Assembly: GCA_033239005.1 (NCBI GenBank)
Contig: BSQZ01000034.1
Span: 3,800,001-3,864,000, forward strand
Length of the DNA: 64,000 nucleotides
Origin: Lamellibrachia satsuma
Lineage: Eukaryota; Annelida; Polychaeta; Sabellida; Siboglinidae
Reading direction: 5' to 3'
The notes under the pieces are model-generated. The model made no database searches. It was not told the origin of the DNA and worked only from the letters and a program-made list of their open reading frames with translations. The stretch's first letter is position 1; each line of letters begins with the position of its first letter. This document shows positions 22,232 to 35,700 of the stretch, in pieces. Both the position numbers and the translations under genes were made by a program.

Positions 22232-22353
22232 GTTGTACACCAAGTGCTTGTATTTTTCACTTGTACACCACATGCTTGTATTTTTCAGTTGTACACCATA
22301 TGCCTGTATTTTTCAGTTGTACACCATGTGCTTGTATTTTTGTTGTTGTACAC
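22232..22353. repeat. 28-bp minisatellite
   Basis: Between four and five units of GTACACCATATGCTTGTATT with TTTCAGTT. It is intergenic, with no gene function apparent. Confidence 0.85.
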
Positions 22354-22354
22354 A

Positions 22355-23713
22355 ATGTTCTTATCTCCTGCATTTAGGAACATCTCGGGGGGCCAGGCCA
22401 CAGTTTTGATGGATACTTTATAATGTGATAGTGGTGACATTTAATGACATTGTGTGCATTCAGGCATTGTGGTAATTCTTTGATGTGTCTCTAGCCAATG
22501 TCTCATGGCTGTGTGACTTCCATGACTCAAACACTGCTGTAGAGTGTACATGCTAGCACTGCACTTGACGACCTCAACAAAGTCAGCTTTCATAGTAGTA
22601 CACCAGCTGCTCTTGGGGTCCAAGGGGCATTTCTAAAAAATCCATGAACAAATTATGCAAAAGTGCACCTTACTACATGTTTCACCAGCAAATGGTAGTC
22701 CGAAGAATGGTTTGTTTCATATCCGGTTGATGTGATCCTGTCGGATACAAAGTAACAATGTGGGATTGACCCCCACCTACACACAACCCTCTTCAAAAGC
22801 AGAAAATTGGAGTCACTGTACATGCATCGCCAATGCCAGTGAATGGAAAGGCGATTATTAAAAAATTTTAGAAAGAAAGTATACCTTTCCAATTTTTAAT
22901 AATCGGAATGGATCTTCGACCTACATTAAAAACAATTTTTATACATTATTTTGTAAACTGAGAGGCCTCTAAGTAGATGCTGCAGACAAGGTTTAATTAA
23001 CTTGACTGCCAGCCAGAATGTGGGAATTGAAGCAAGACAGTGAAGAAAATATGTCTGGTAGTAGCATGAATTATTAATAAAGTTACGATACTGATTAGTG
23101 TCCATAACACAGGCTGCCATTTTATGTTGTAAAGGAAAGGTACAAGTAAAATATGAAACCAAAACTATTGCAAACCTGCGTATTCCCGGTATAACTACAT
23201 ATGGTGCGAAACATGCAAATAAAGAAATTATATTCACATTCCCGGTATAGCCATATATGGTGCGAAACATGTAAATAAAAAGATTATATTCACATTCCAG
23301 GTTTTATTTGATAAAATTTTGTTTGGGGCATCATTTTGTTGGGCAAATGTATCACAGTGGTACAGTGGCATGGTGGCACAGTGGCACAGTGGCATACCTT
23401 CAGTCAACAAGACCTGGGTGTAAACCTTGTGGCTCCTTTCCAAAACCTCAGTGATTTTGTTCATTCCCCGTTGCACCAGTTCACTATAGACTGTGGCATA
23501 ATTATGTTAACAAATATATTTTGTTCAATATTTGCAACATGGCTGAATGCTGAAGGTCAGTCTGGCAGATGTGAAGTGTAATCAGTGAGTTTTGCCAGAT
23601 TTGGATATACTGATTCTTGAAAATGTAAACTTTGTATATATTTTTTATGTTTTTACCAGGTAACAGACAGATTTTTGTATAACATAAATTCAAAGTTGTG
23701 GTCTTACTTTTCA
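22355..23713. other. Region upstream of SLC6-like gene, no gene recognised
   Basis: The stretch 23160-23300 contains a doubled segment (ATTCCCGGTATA with ATATGGTGCGAAACATG). The stretch 23355-23395 is a short GTGGCACAG repeat. No supported exon is seen apart from the acceptor at 23713 that opens the first coding exon. Confidence 0.4.
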
Positions 23714-23752
23714 GCTTTGAGGACACTTTATATGTGAGCAAGTGTTGTTGCC

Positions 23753-26700
23753 ATGGAGCAGCCAGCTGTTGCCGATGGCAACCAGTTTCTATCACCATGC
23801 CGATGGAATCTAGTCCAGTTTGGCTTCATCTGTTTCTACACCATGGACTTGGCAGCCACGTGGACCTTTCCATACTACATCTATAGACACACAGGTAGAG
23901 TACTACAGAAGTACTACATACATCTATAGACACACAGGTAGAGTACTACAGAAGTACTACATACATCTATAGACACACAGGTAGAGTACTACAGAAGTAC
24001 TACATACATCTATAGACACACAGGTAGAGTACTACAGAAGTACTACATACATCCATAGACACACAGGTAGAGTACTAAAGAATTACGACATACATGAGTA
24101 GGCTACTAGTACATTCCAGTAGTTGATGAGGTTGGTTGTGTCAAGTTTGAACTAAAGTGGATCTCGACCGTTATTGCAATTAACTAAGTTATTACAATAC
24201 ACTACATTTAAATGTAGGTGACCTTGTCCATTTGCCATCTGGAAGCCTGTTGGATTGGATAGCAATCGTTGTTAAATTTTTTAAAATATTAAGTCATTAA
24301 ATTTTGTTAAATCTAGTAAAATATTGGTAAATATTAAAAAATGTTGATAAATCTAGTTAAATGTTGTTAACTCTAGTTAAATATTGTTAACTCTAGTTAA
24401 ATATTTTTTATATATTGTTAAATCTAGTTAAATGTTGTTAAATGTTTTAACATCTTTTTAAAATATTGTCACATCTGAATAAATGATCACAATAAATAAC
24501 CTTTCCGTTGTTCCCTTACTCCCTCAGTTCTCTTCCTCGTGGCCTACTACGTGCTCCTGGCCCTCCTCTGTGTCCCCGTCACCTTCCTTCAGCTCAGACT
24601 GGGAGGTGTCTTCCGTGCAGGGATCGTCAACATCTTCTCCCACTACGTCCCTGCCCTGAAAGGTGAGTCTCGGAGAGGGATGCAGAGGCACCAAATTAAA
24701 TAAGTAAGAGGAAGGAGATGATCCTGTTGGAGATGACATAAAGGAAGGAGGATGTTGAAGGGGGTGTGTCCCCTCCCACAGTATTTTTTAAACAAAGGTC
24801 TCAAGGGGGTATTTTATGTAGCCACTTTTTTATAGAAAATGTGGAATTTTTCAAAAAGAAAGATATTATTTCAAAAGGAAGGAGAAGCAGTGTAAAAAAA
24901 TTGGTAGAGAAGTTGGAGACTGGACCCCTCGGGGGGTGGGGGGGTGGTCTATACCGTGACTTTGGATAAGACTGGGAGCAAAGTTTTGGTATGCTGAATT
25001 TTAGAAAGTTTTTGGGTGCAACAAAAGTCTGAGGGATCTGTAATGGAGTTAATTTCAGGTCAGTCACTAACGTGCCAATCATGTTGCATGTGAATTTGTA
25101 ACAAAGCCACTGCATACATTGCCACTGCATACAAAATGTTGAAGGTTGTTTAAAATCTGACATAGTAACAGCTAGGTCAGCGGCAAAATTAACAAAACTG
25201 TTATCAAAAGCCAAATTTTACCCACAAGGAGTAATTTCATTTCAGTAAAAATTGGTAGAAATGTTAATTTATTATTCATCTCTATATACATAGAAAAAAC
25301 TAATGAAATGCCAGGCAAAAAATCGGTTCTTATTACTGTTCATTTACAAAAACGTATCTATGATGCACAGACCGATGTGCATATAGCTTGATTTCAAGGT
25401 AATTGGCCACCTTAATTGATTGACAGTTGTTATGATTGACAGGTGTCGCTGGTGGGATGCTGCTCATGGTGTTCCTGTCGTCGGTTGTATACAATGTCCA
25501 AGTTGGTTATGGACTGTTCTACATCCTTGCTTCCCTCAAGCAGCCGTTGCCATGGTCCCACCTGGCCAACTCCACTCCCAGGTTTGTTAATCCCATCCCA
25601 ATTTTGTTAGCCCCATCTCTAGGTTTGTTAACCCCACCCTTGGTTTGTTAACCCCACCCCTATGTTTGTAAATCTCACCCTCAGTTTTGTAAACTCCAAC
25701 CCAGATTTGTTAGCCCCACCCCTATGTTTGTTAACCCCACCCCCCAGATTTGCTAACCCACCCCCAGGTTTGTTAACCCCACCTCCAGATTTGTTAACCC
25801 ACCCCCAAGTTTGTTAACCCCACCCCCAGATTTGCTAACCCACCCCCAAGTTTGTTAACCCCACCCCCAGATTTGTTAGCCCCACCCCCAAGTTTGTTAA
25901 CCCCACCCTCAGATTAGCTAACCCCACCCCCACATTGGTTAGCCCCACCCCTAGGTTTGTTAACCCCACCCCCAGGTTTGTTAACCCCACCCCCACGTTG
26001 GTTAGCCCCACCCCTAGGTTTGTTAACCCCACCCCCAGGTTTGTTAACCCCACCCCCACGTTGGTTAGCCCCACCCCTAGGTTTGTTAACCCCACCCCCA
26101 GGTTTGTTAACCCCACCCCCACGTTGGTTAGCCCCACCCCTAGGTTTGTTAACCCCACCCCCAGGTTTGTTAACCCCACCCCCACGTTGGTTAGCCCCAC
26201 CCCTAGGTTTGTTAACCCCACCCCTAGGTTTGTTAACCCCACCCCCACGTTGGTTAGCCCCACCCCTAGGTTTGTTAACCCCACCCCTAGGTTTGTTAAC
26301 CCCACCCCCACGTTGGTTAGCCCCACCCCTAGGTTTGTTAACCCCACCCCTAGGTTTGTTAACCCCACCCCCAGGTTTGTTAACCCCACCCCTAGGTTTG
26401 TTAACCACTTGTACTAGTTGTAGGTAGGTTACATTTTCCGTGAAATGATTCTGAAATGAGACAAGTAAAAATATAACCGAGGAAGGAACTTTACGTATGT
26501 GTCTTAACTACCTGTTGAAAGTTCCCATAACAGAACCAACAGTTTAACAAGATTTAACAAGATTTGCCATCCAAGCCAAAGGCCCAGATGGCAAGTGGAC
26601 AAGGAAGCCATTGGCTTATCGAGAGTCCAACAATGTTCACCTACTTATAACCCGCCCTCCTGAGATATGTGTCCAACTTGTTTTTAAACATATTCACGCT

Positions 26701-29700
26701 TGTTTTTAAACATCTTGTTTTTAAACAACTTGTTTTTAAACATATTCATGCTGCTTTTAAAATCTGTAGATAATTTGTTCCATTCATTTACTGTCCTCTG
26801 TGAGAACGAGTGCTTCCTGATGTCCAATATACACTGATCCTTTACTAACTTTACCTCATGTCCTCTAGTTCTACTATATTTCTTGAGAGAGAAAAACATA
26901 TTTCTATCAATATTTTCATACCCATTCAATATCTTAAAAACTTCAATCTGATCTCCTTTTAACTTCCTTATCTCTAGAGTTGTTAAACCACATTCTGTCA
27001 GGCGTTCTTCATAACTAAGGTCTCTCAGTTCTGGAATAATTTTAGTTGCTCTCCTCTGTATGCGTTCAAGTGTATCTATATCCTTCTTACAATATGGTCT
27101 CCATGCTTGTATACAGTATTCTAAATGAGGTCTAACTATTGCTTTATACAGATGTATAATTAGCTTTTTATCCTCGTAAGTTATGTTTCTCCTAATCAAC
27201 CCAAGAATTTGATTACCCTTTGAAGCTACAATACCACACTGCTCTGAAACTTTCATATCAGCACTTATTGTAACTCCTAAGTCCTTTTCTTTTACAGTAG
27301 TACCCAAATGGTATCTCCCATTTTATAGTTTACATTCAATTTCCCATGTCCTGTCTATAGGCATTTACATTTCCCAAAATTGAGCAACATCTGCCATTTC
27401 TCAGACCATTTCACTAATCTGTCTAGATCATTTTGTAAATGTTGTTTATCACCATCAGTGATAACCTTTCTAAACACTTTTGTGTCATCTGCAAATTTGA
27501 GTATATTACTTGTTATATTGTCATCAAAGTCATTGATGTATATTAAGAATAATTAAAGTCCTAATACTGATCCTTGTGGTACCCCACTCAAAACTGATTT
27601 CCAGTTTGAAACTTCTCCATCTACTACAACACGCTGTCTTCTGTCAGTCAGCCATTGTTCTATCCAGTCAATTAAGCCATCCCTGATACCATGGGCTTTT
27701 AATTTAAGTAGTAGTTTATAATGTGGCACTTTGTCAAAAGCTTTCTGAAAATCTGGCGATCCATCGTCAATCCACTTAGTGATTTCTTCCAAAATTTATT
27801 TGTCATGACCTCACTTTTAGGAATCCATGTTGAGATGAATTTAATAATTTATGACTAACAAGGAAGTCCACCATATGGTCTTTAATTAACTTTTCTAATA
27901 ATTTACAAATCATTGACGTTAAACTCACTGGTCTGTAATTCTCTGACTTATTTCTCGAACCCTTTTTAAATAATGGTATGATATTTGCTTCTTTCCATTC
28001 AAAAGGAACAACACCCTCTTTTAAAGTTTGGGGAGGGTGCCCTAGCACAGTACTAAGCAGGGAATGCAAATTTTATTTTGCAGGCAAAAGTGACAGTGAC
28101 AAGATATTAATTGAAGATTTGTTGCATTGCAGGTTGGAATCAAACTACATATTTTTAGGACAAACTCCTGCACAGAGCTATTACTAGTAAGTATGTAAGG
28201 TTTTAAAAGATAGCTTTGTTCATGACAAATTATGGTGCCAGTTCAAATTTGTTTGTATCCTGAATGCTAATTTAAACATGAATGTGTGATATACATTGTT
28301 GAGCATTGATAAAGTTTACTCTTGTCATAATGTATATTAAAAATGCTGCTGTTGTTTTGTGCCTGTATTAATATGTTAGGAAAAATAAAGTGACTTTTTT
28401 ATGGTGAATTATTCATTTATTTGTTGTGGTATTAATGTGCACTATCATAAATATAAATTAAATTATAATTCACTACTACTTTTAGAAACATTCAGTATGA
28501 AATTATGTTCACTAAAGTCACAGTATTTATGAGACTGTTTGCTGTTGCAATGTGACATTTTGCTATAATGTTGCAGCAATATTTTCCTCGAGTCAAGTGG
28601 CTCCATCTCATGGCCTGGCGATGTACCATGGCATCTCGGTCTGTCTCTTCTGGCTGTCTGGATCCTCACGTTTCTGCTGACTGTGCGGGGTATGGAGGGC
28701 TTCGGGAAGGTAGGGGTGTTAGAATTGATTGAATATGGAGGTGAGGCTGCCTGTGTATTGCTTGACTTTACTAGTCATGTTCACATTCAAACTGAAAGAC
28801 AAATTAACTGTTAAAATATTGATTGATGAATCCAGTTTTCCTAGGAATCCATATTTGTTTTCATTTAAGTAAATTATGCTTTTTGATTTGTTTTTATTCA
28901 TGATGAAAGAATATAACATCTATGATCATAAATAATGCCTACTTTATGCTCTTATTTGCAGTATTTTGTACATATAAAAATATGTTTATTTGGTCTAAAT
29001 TGTCTCATCAAATGTCTACTGTATACTCGTACCTGTAAACTTGAAAATATACATGTATATGACCTAAATTTGTATTATTTTTTTTTATTTTTTGTCTCCA
29101 TTGTCATATCAGTTACCTAAAATTAATGTCTAAAGGTGCATATACGACTACATTTGGTATCTATGATTTTTGTTTGCAACATAATAAAAATTATGCATTT
29201 GCAAATTGTTATGGGTTTCTCACAAGTGTACCTCTGCCTACAGCTAGTGTGTGTGTCGGGGCCTGTGTCGGTGTCACTGCTCCTTGTCCTACTGGTCTAC
29301 AGTCACACCGCCGCCCCCCTTGCAACCCACGCACTCACTAACTTCTACGCAGACCCATCAGAGGTCAAGGACTCGACCTTCGACATCTTACAGTCTCAGT
29401 TGGCATCTCCCCTGGTGGGTCTAATGATTTTAGAATATTTATGATAATGACTTGAGAATATTTATAGATTTTAGAATATTTTTGATGATAATTTTATAGC
29501 ATTTTTTATAGTGATTTTTGGATATTTATTATACTGATTTTATGATATCTGTGATAATATTTTTTAATATTTAATTATTGTAATGCACACTGTACTGCCA
29601 CGAGCCTTATTTGGCTGATACTGGCACAATTACTATTATTACCGAGACTCCTCTCACACTTTAGAATAGCCGTGGTGACAGTTCACCATAATTGTCATGT

Positions 29701-32700
29701 TTTACAACGTGATATTGTAGGATGTGATATTTGTAAGACATTACATTTGTAAGGCATGATATTTGTTAGGCATGATATTTATTGGGCATGATATTTGTAG
29801 GACATGATATTTGTAAGGCAAGATATTTGTAGGATATGATGTTTGAAAGGAAAAACATTTGTAAAGCATGACATTTGTAAGGCATGATATTTCTGAGACA
29901 TGGTATTTGTAAGGCTTTATATTTGCATGACATAATATTTGTATAAGACATGATATTCGTGAGACGTAATATTTATAAGATGTGATATTTGTGAGACATG
30001 ATATTTCTAGGACCTGCTATTTGAGACTTGAACCATTATTTGCAATTATGATTTAACAGAGTGGTATATGTATAGTTCAGCAGCGAATTTATTGTTACAA
30101 AATGCCACGTTGAAGGGGGTGATTGTTGCAAGAGGGGGTGATTGTTACAAGAGGGGTTGATTGTAGATGTGGACAAGGGCACTGGAGCAACATGTGGGAT
30201 GTGTTGGGTTGTGGGCAGGGATACTTCCCACCCTTGGGAAACACCTGGGAAACAGGAAGCCAGCCAGGAACATGTAAGTAACCAACGGAACAACCTCTGA
30301 TGTTATTGTTTTATTGTGCGTGCTTGCGTGTGTGTATGCATGTGGGGATGCATGCATGTACGTGCCTGCAGACACCAACTTGATGAAAAACTCACATGTT
30401 TAAAATAATATGTAAAAAACCATAAGATTTCTTAATTTACTGATTCTATTGGTTGGAACATATTCAACATTTCAATCGAGCGATCGGTGACGTTGGAAAA
30501 TTTTCTATTTATGCAATCTCTGGAAAGTAGAAACCGATTCGGCGCATTCGATGTTTTGGTCCAGGGAATGTCACTTAGAAGAAGAAGAAGAATTTTTTAT
30601 TTGACCCATACATTTCACATAATACATATATATCCATGTTGAATTATAATTTTATATAATACAGGTGTATATGGTTGTAAGTAAACATGGTGTATATATT
30701 AAGGTTATTAAATTAATTATATATTATATATACATTAAGGTTATTAAATAAACAAATAGGGTCAGGAGACTCCTCTAGGACTTTGATAGTCACTATCGAG
30801 GAGCCACCTTACAAATTAAAATTAAACTTAAATCAGTTGGTCAAACATATATAATTCTACTGAAAATAAAAAATAAACCATAATAATATCATCTCTGATT
30901 GCGTGTATGCGTGTGCATGCGTGCATGTGCATGTGTGTGTTCATGTATGAATATTCTTGCTTGATTATGTGTGTTTGCAGTTTAGGCGCCTTTTAGTATA
31001 ATGTGACAGGTGGTTGTATTGTTTAATGTTGCACACATGTATAGAAATTTTGCCTTGTGCATGAATCTTGATAATTTTGTAAAAAAAGAAAGTTTTGCAT
31101 ACTGAGCAAATCGCAGTAAGCTGTGTATATTAAGCTTTTCTTTAACTATAGTGGGAATATTATTAAGTAAAAATGGTAAATTATACCGAAGGCATTTCTT
31201 TGCAAATTCATGTTTAGTTTTATAAGTATATATTTCATTCTTGATTCGTGTATCATAATTATGTATGTCATAGTTGAAGATTATCCTCCAGTTTTGTAAA
31301 TAAACTGGTAAACTCTTTTAATTGTTGTAATTTAAGAATGTCATCTACTTTTAACATGCTGAGTTTTTTATGGAGTGGCTCAGTGTGGGAATTATAATTA
31401 CTTAAGGTAATAATTCTCAAAGCTTTCTTTTGAAGTTTTATTATTCTATTTGTTTGAAAACCCCAAACCGTGATGCAATAATTAATGTGTGATACAATTA
31501 ATGAATTATATATTAATGTTTTAATTTGTTGTGGTAACACGTTTCAATTTATTTTAAATACCAGCCTTTTTAGAACATGCGTTTAAAATTTTATCAGTAT
31601 GTCTTTTCCAGTTCAAATTTAAATAAATAATTTAAATTAACAAATTACATTCCTTAATTGTTCAATATTTATATTATCTATCTTCAAAATAAGCATTTGT
31701 ACATTTTTATTTGCCTTTTGGAATGTCATATATTTATATTTTGCAATGTTTAATGATAATTTATATATTTTGAGCCATTCATTTATTTTTAAAAGTTTGT
31801 CATTTATTAAAGATTCTAAATTGTCATTGTGTATGTTACCGTTAAAAGTTTTTAAGGAAGATAAGTAATTTACAAATGCCTTAAGTTAACTAAACTTTGC
31901 ATTAATTGATTGTATGTTAGAACTTAGAATATTGAAATGTTTATTATTGTTTTTTGCTACTAAATAAAAATTTTCAAAATCTTAGTATGAAGATTGTATT
32001 ATAGGCAGTTCATTATTTTCATTACTGTTATTGATATCTAAAATATTATTTAGAACATTTTTGTCAATACCACTTGTAAACAAGAGAAAGGTTTTGTCAG
32101 TTATCATTTATTTGCATTTTTAATTTGGTTGACAACAATATATTTTATTGTGCAATAATGTTTTTAATAAAATCGGACATAAAATTGAGGCAGCAAATTA
32201 AGCCACTATACACATGTGAGTTATTTTGCATATGGATATGTTTGTGCATGTTTATATCCTGTGCATGTGTCAATGTTACAGAATGCTTAGTGTAAATCAG
32301 GGCATAATTTAGTTTTTTGTGGTGGAAGTAACGAATGGAACCATTATATACATGTGAGGTATTTTGTGATGTGTACGGTGGAAGTGCCAGGTTTAAAATA
32401 GGTATATTGTAATCCAATTGTGCTACAGCTGTCCAAGCAAGTGTAATAGATCTGACAGAATACATTGAAAAATAAGTAAAAATAAGAAAAAATTAATAAA
32501 GCAATAATCTCTTGCATAGGTGTTAACTGTATGCCTAAGAAGACAAGAGGTAAATTCATTATTAGCACAAATGTGGTATTTTGCATTATTGAAAGCAATC
32601 ATGACATATATTATGCCAATTATCACTCTTTCAGCAGTCAATACCATGTAGCCGGTATGGCGAATGTATTAGCCCCCAGTCAGGCACAGCAGTTTGTGCT

Positions 32701-35700
32701 GTAAAACTGCTGTAACAAAACGAATTAGCAGCACAACACTGCAGTTCTGCATTATAATAAATAAATAAACACACTGCAGTTTTGCAGTAAAACGGGTAAT
32801 GTATAAGCAGCTCAGTTAACTACACAGCAGTTTTGCAGTAAAACGAGTAATGTATAAGCAGCTCAGTTAACTACACAGCAGTTTTGCAATGAAACAACGT
32901 ATTAGCAACAGTCAAATATATACATGTGTGCTGGGGTGCAGGCCATTTATGACAGCTACCAACCAGATCCTGTGTTGCTCAATACCAACATTGCTAGTCT
33001 GCAGCTACAAAGCCACACGGGGGGCTTTATCAGAGCAGGCCATCTGGTATGTGGGTAAGCTTGACAGAGTAATTGCCTAGTGGGTCATTTATGACTGTCT
33101 GTAAACTAGGTACTGTGTTGCACAATACGTGTACAGGTGTACTTGGTTCTGTTGCGCAATACCAAAATTGCTATTCCACTGCAACTAAAACCTCTGGTGG
33201 GTTAAACCTAGCAGGCTGTCTGGTATGTGGGGAAGCTTGAGTAATGCCTAATGGGGCACTCCATGTTGACAATGAATCAATCAGTGGTCACATGTTATTG
33301 TATAAGAAAACATGGCAACTACAAAAGTGTTGTTGTCTTAATATAGACAAAGGTCGTCATCTGTTGTTATTTCATTTACCTTACTTGGCAGGTCCTTCAC
33401 CATGATTTTTCCATTGAACATCCAACCAGCTGTCAGCTTTTTTAGTTTCTTTAGCGTCATTGTTTCAAATGCTAGTTGGGCCGACGTGTGTATTGTTCTA
33501 GGTTGTCACTGCTTTCTTCGAGTGCGTTTATCTTCTTCTCTAGCTCAACGATACGTGTCCTTTGTCGTTACTTGTTTGGTCACATTTTCGATGTGTACGT
33601 TCAGTGAATTGATCTTGTCCGCTAGATTGCATGGGTACAGAGCTTTTTTCAACTTTGCACCTACTGCGTCATCATTTAATAGTTAAATAATTCATAGTGC
33701 AAGCATTTTCTCTGTGTCTTCTGTGTGACTGCTGCTTGGTGTTGGTTTAGGAGGCATTGCAGGACTCAGTACACAGCAATAAGTTATTGGGGCGTGGCAA
33801 TATTCTATCACTTCACGTGGCAATACTCTATCACTTGCGTGGCAATACTCTATCACTTGCGTGGCAATACTCTATCACTTGCATGGCAATACTCTATCAC
33901 TTGCGTGGCAATACTCTATCACTTGCATGGCAATACTCTATCACTTGCGTGGCCATACTCTATCACTTGCATGGCAATACTATATCACTTGCGTGGCAAT
34001 ACTCTATCACTTGCGTGGCAATACTCTATCACTTGCATGGCAATACTCTATCACTTGCATGGCAATACTCTATCACTTGCGTGGCAATATTATATCACTT
34101 GCGTGGCAATACTATATCACTTCATGTTTCCAGTAATGTAATAGCAGTGCACATTCATACATACAGCCCATTTAACATTCGCGGTGCTTCTTATTTTCCT
34201 GATCATCATGTCATAGTCGGAACTGTGCAGAAGGACAACATTAAGCCTCCATCTTGAACTGGAAACTCAGAACTTCTAGTACAGTTCACTCAGAACTTCT
34301 ACTACAGTTCACTCAGAACTTCTACTACAGTTCACTCAGAACTTCTACTACAGTTCACTCAGAACTTCTACTACAGTTCACTTAGAACTTCTACTACAGT
34401 TCACTTAGAACTTCTACTACAGTTCACTCAGAACTTCTACTACAGTTCACTCAGAACTTCTACTACAGTTCACTCAGAACTTCTACTACAGTTCACTCAG
34501 AACTTCTACTACAGTTCACTCAGAACTTCTACTACAGTTCACTTAGAACTTCTACTACAGTTCACTCAGAACTTCTACTACAGTTCACTCAGAACTTCTA
34601 CTACAGTTCACTCAGAACTTCTACTACAGTTCACTCAGAACTTCTACTACAGTTCACTCAGAACTTCTACTACAGTTCACTTAGAACTTCTACTACAGTT
34701 CACTCAGAACTTTTACTACAGTTCACTTACAACTTCTACTACAGTTCACTTAGAACTTCTACTACAGTTCACTTAGAACTTCTATTACAGTTCACTCAGA
34801 ACTTTTACTACAGTTCACTTAGAACTTCTACTACAGTTCACTTAGAACTTCTACTACAGTTCACTTAGAACTTCTACTGCAGTTCACTTAGAACTTCTAC
34901 TACAGTTCACTTAGAACTTCTACTACAGTTCACTTAGAACTTCTTCTACAGTTCACTTAGAACTTCTACTACAGTTCACTTAGAACTTCTACTACAGTTC
35001 ACTCAGAACTTCTACTACAGTTCACTCAGAACTTTTACTACAGTTCACTTAGAACTTCTACTACAGTTCACTCAGAACTTCTACTACAGTTCACTCAGAA
35101 CTTCTACTAAAGTTCACTTAGAACTTCTACTACAGTTCACTCAGAACATCTACTACAGTTCACTTAGAACTTCTACTACAGTTCACTAAGAACTTCTACT
35201 ACAGTTCACTTAGAACTTCTACAACAGTTTACTTAGAACTTCTGCTACAGTTCACTTAGAACTTCTGCTACAGTTCACTTAGAACTTCTACTACAGTTCA
35301 CTTAGAACTTCTACTACAGTTCACTTAGAACTTCTACTACAGTTCACTTAAAACTTCTACTACTGTTCACTCAGAACTTCTACTACAGTTCACTTAGAAC
35401 TTCTACTACAGTTCACTTAGAACTTCTACAACAGTTTACTTAGAACTTCTGCTACAGTTCACTTAGAACTTCTGCTACAGTTAACTTAGAACTTCTGCTA
35501 CAGTTCACTTAGAACTTCTACTACAGTTCACTTAGAAGTTCTACTACAGTTCACTTAAAACTTCTACTACTGTTCACTCAGAACTTTTACTAAAGTTCAC
35601 TTAGAACTTCTACTACAGTTCACTCAGAACTTCTACTACATTTCACTCAGAACTTCTACTACAGTTCACTCAAAACTTCTACTACAGTTCACTTAGAACT

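Noticed and set aside
24524..24739. Acidic ORF on the - strand
   Set aside because: It is the antisense shadow of exon 2 of the SLC6-like gene.
25835..26427. Glycine/proline-rich 150-180-codon frames on both strands
   Set aside because: They are products of the 21-bp intronic array; no start context, splice support or domain.
33725..34257. Three overlapping ORFs with HGNTLSLAWQY-like repeats
   Set aside because: The 22-bp array is read in three frames; it lies inside an intron.
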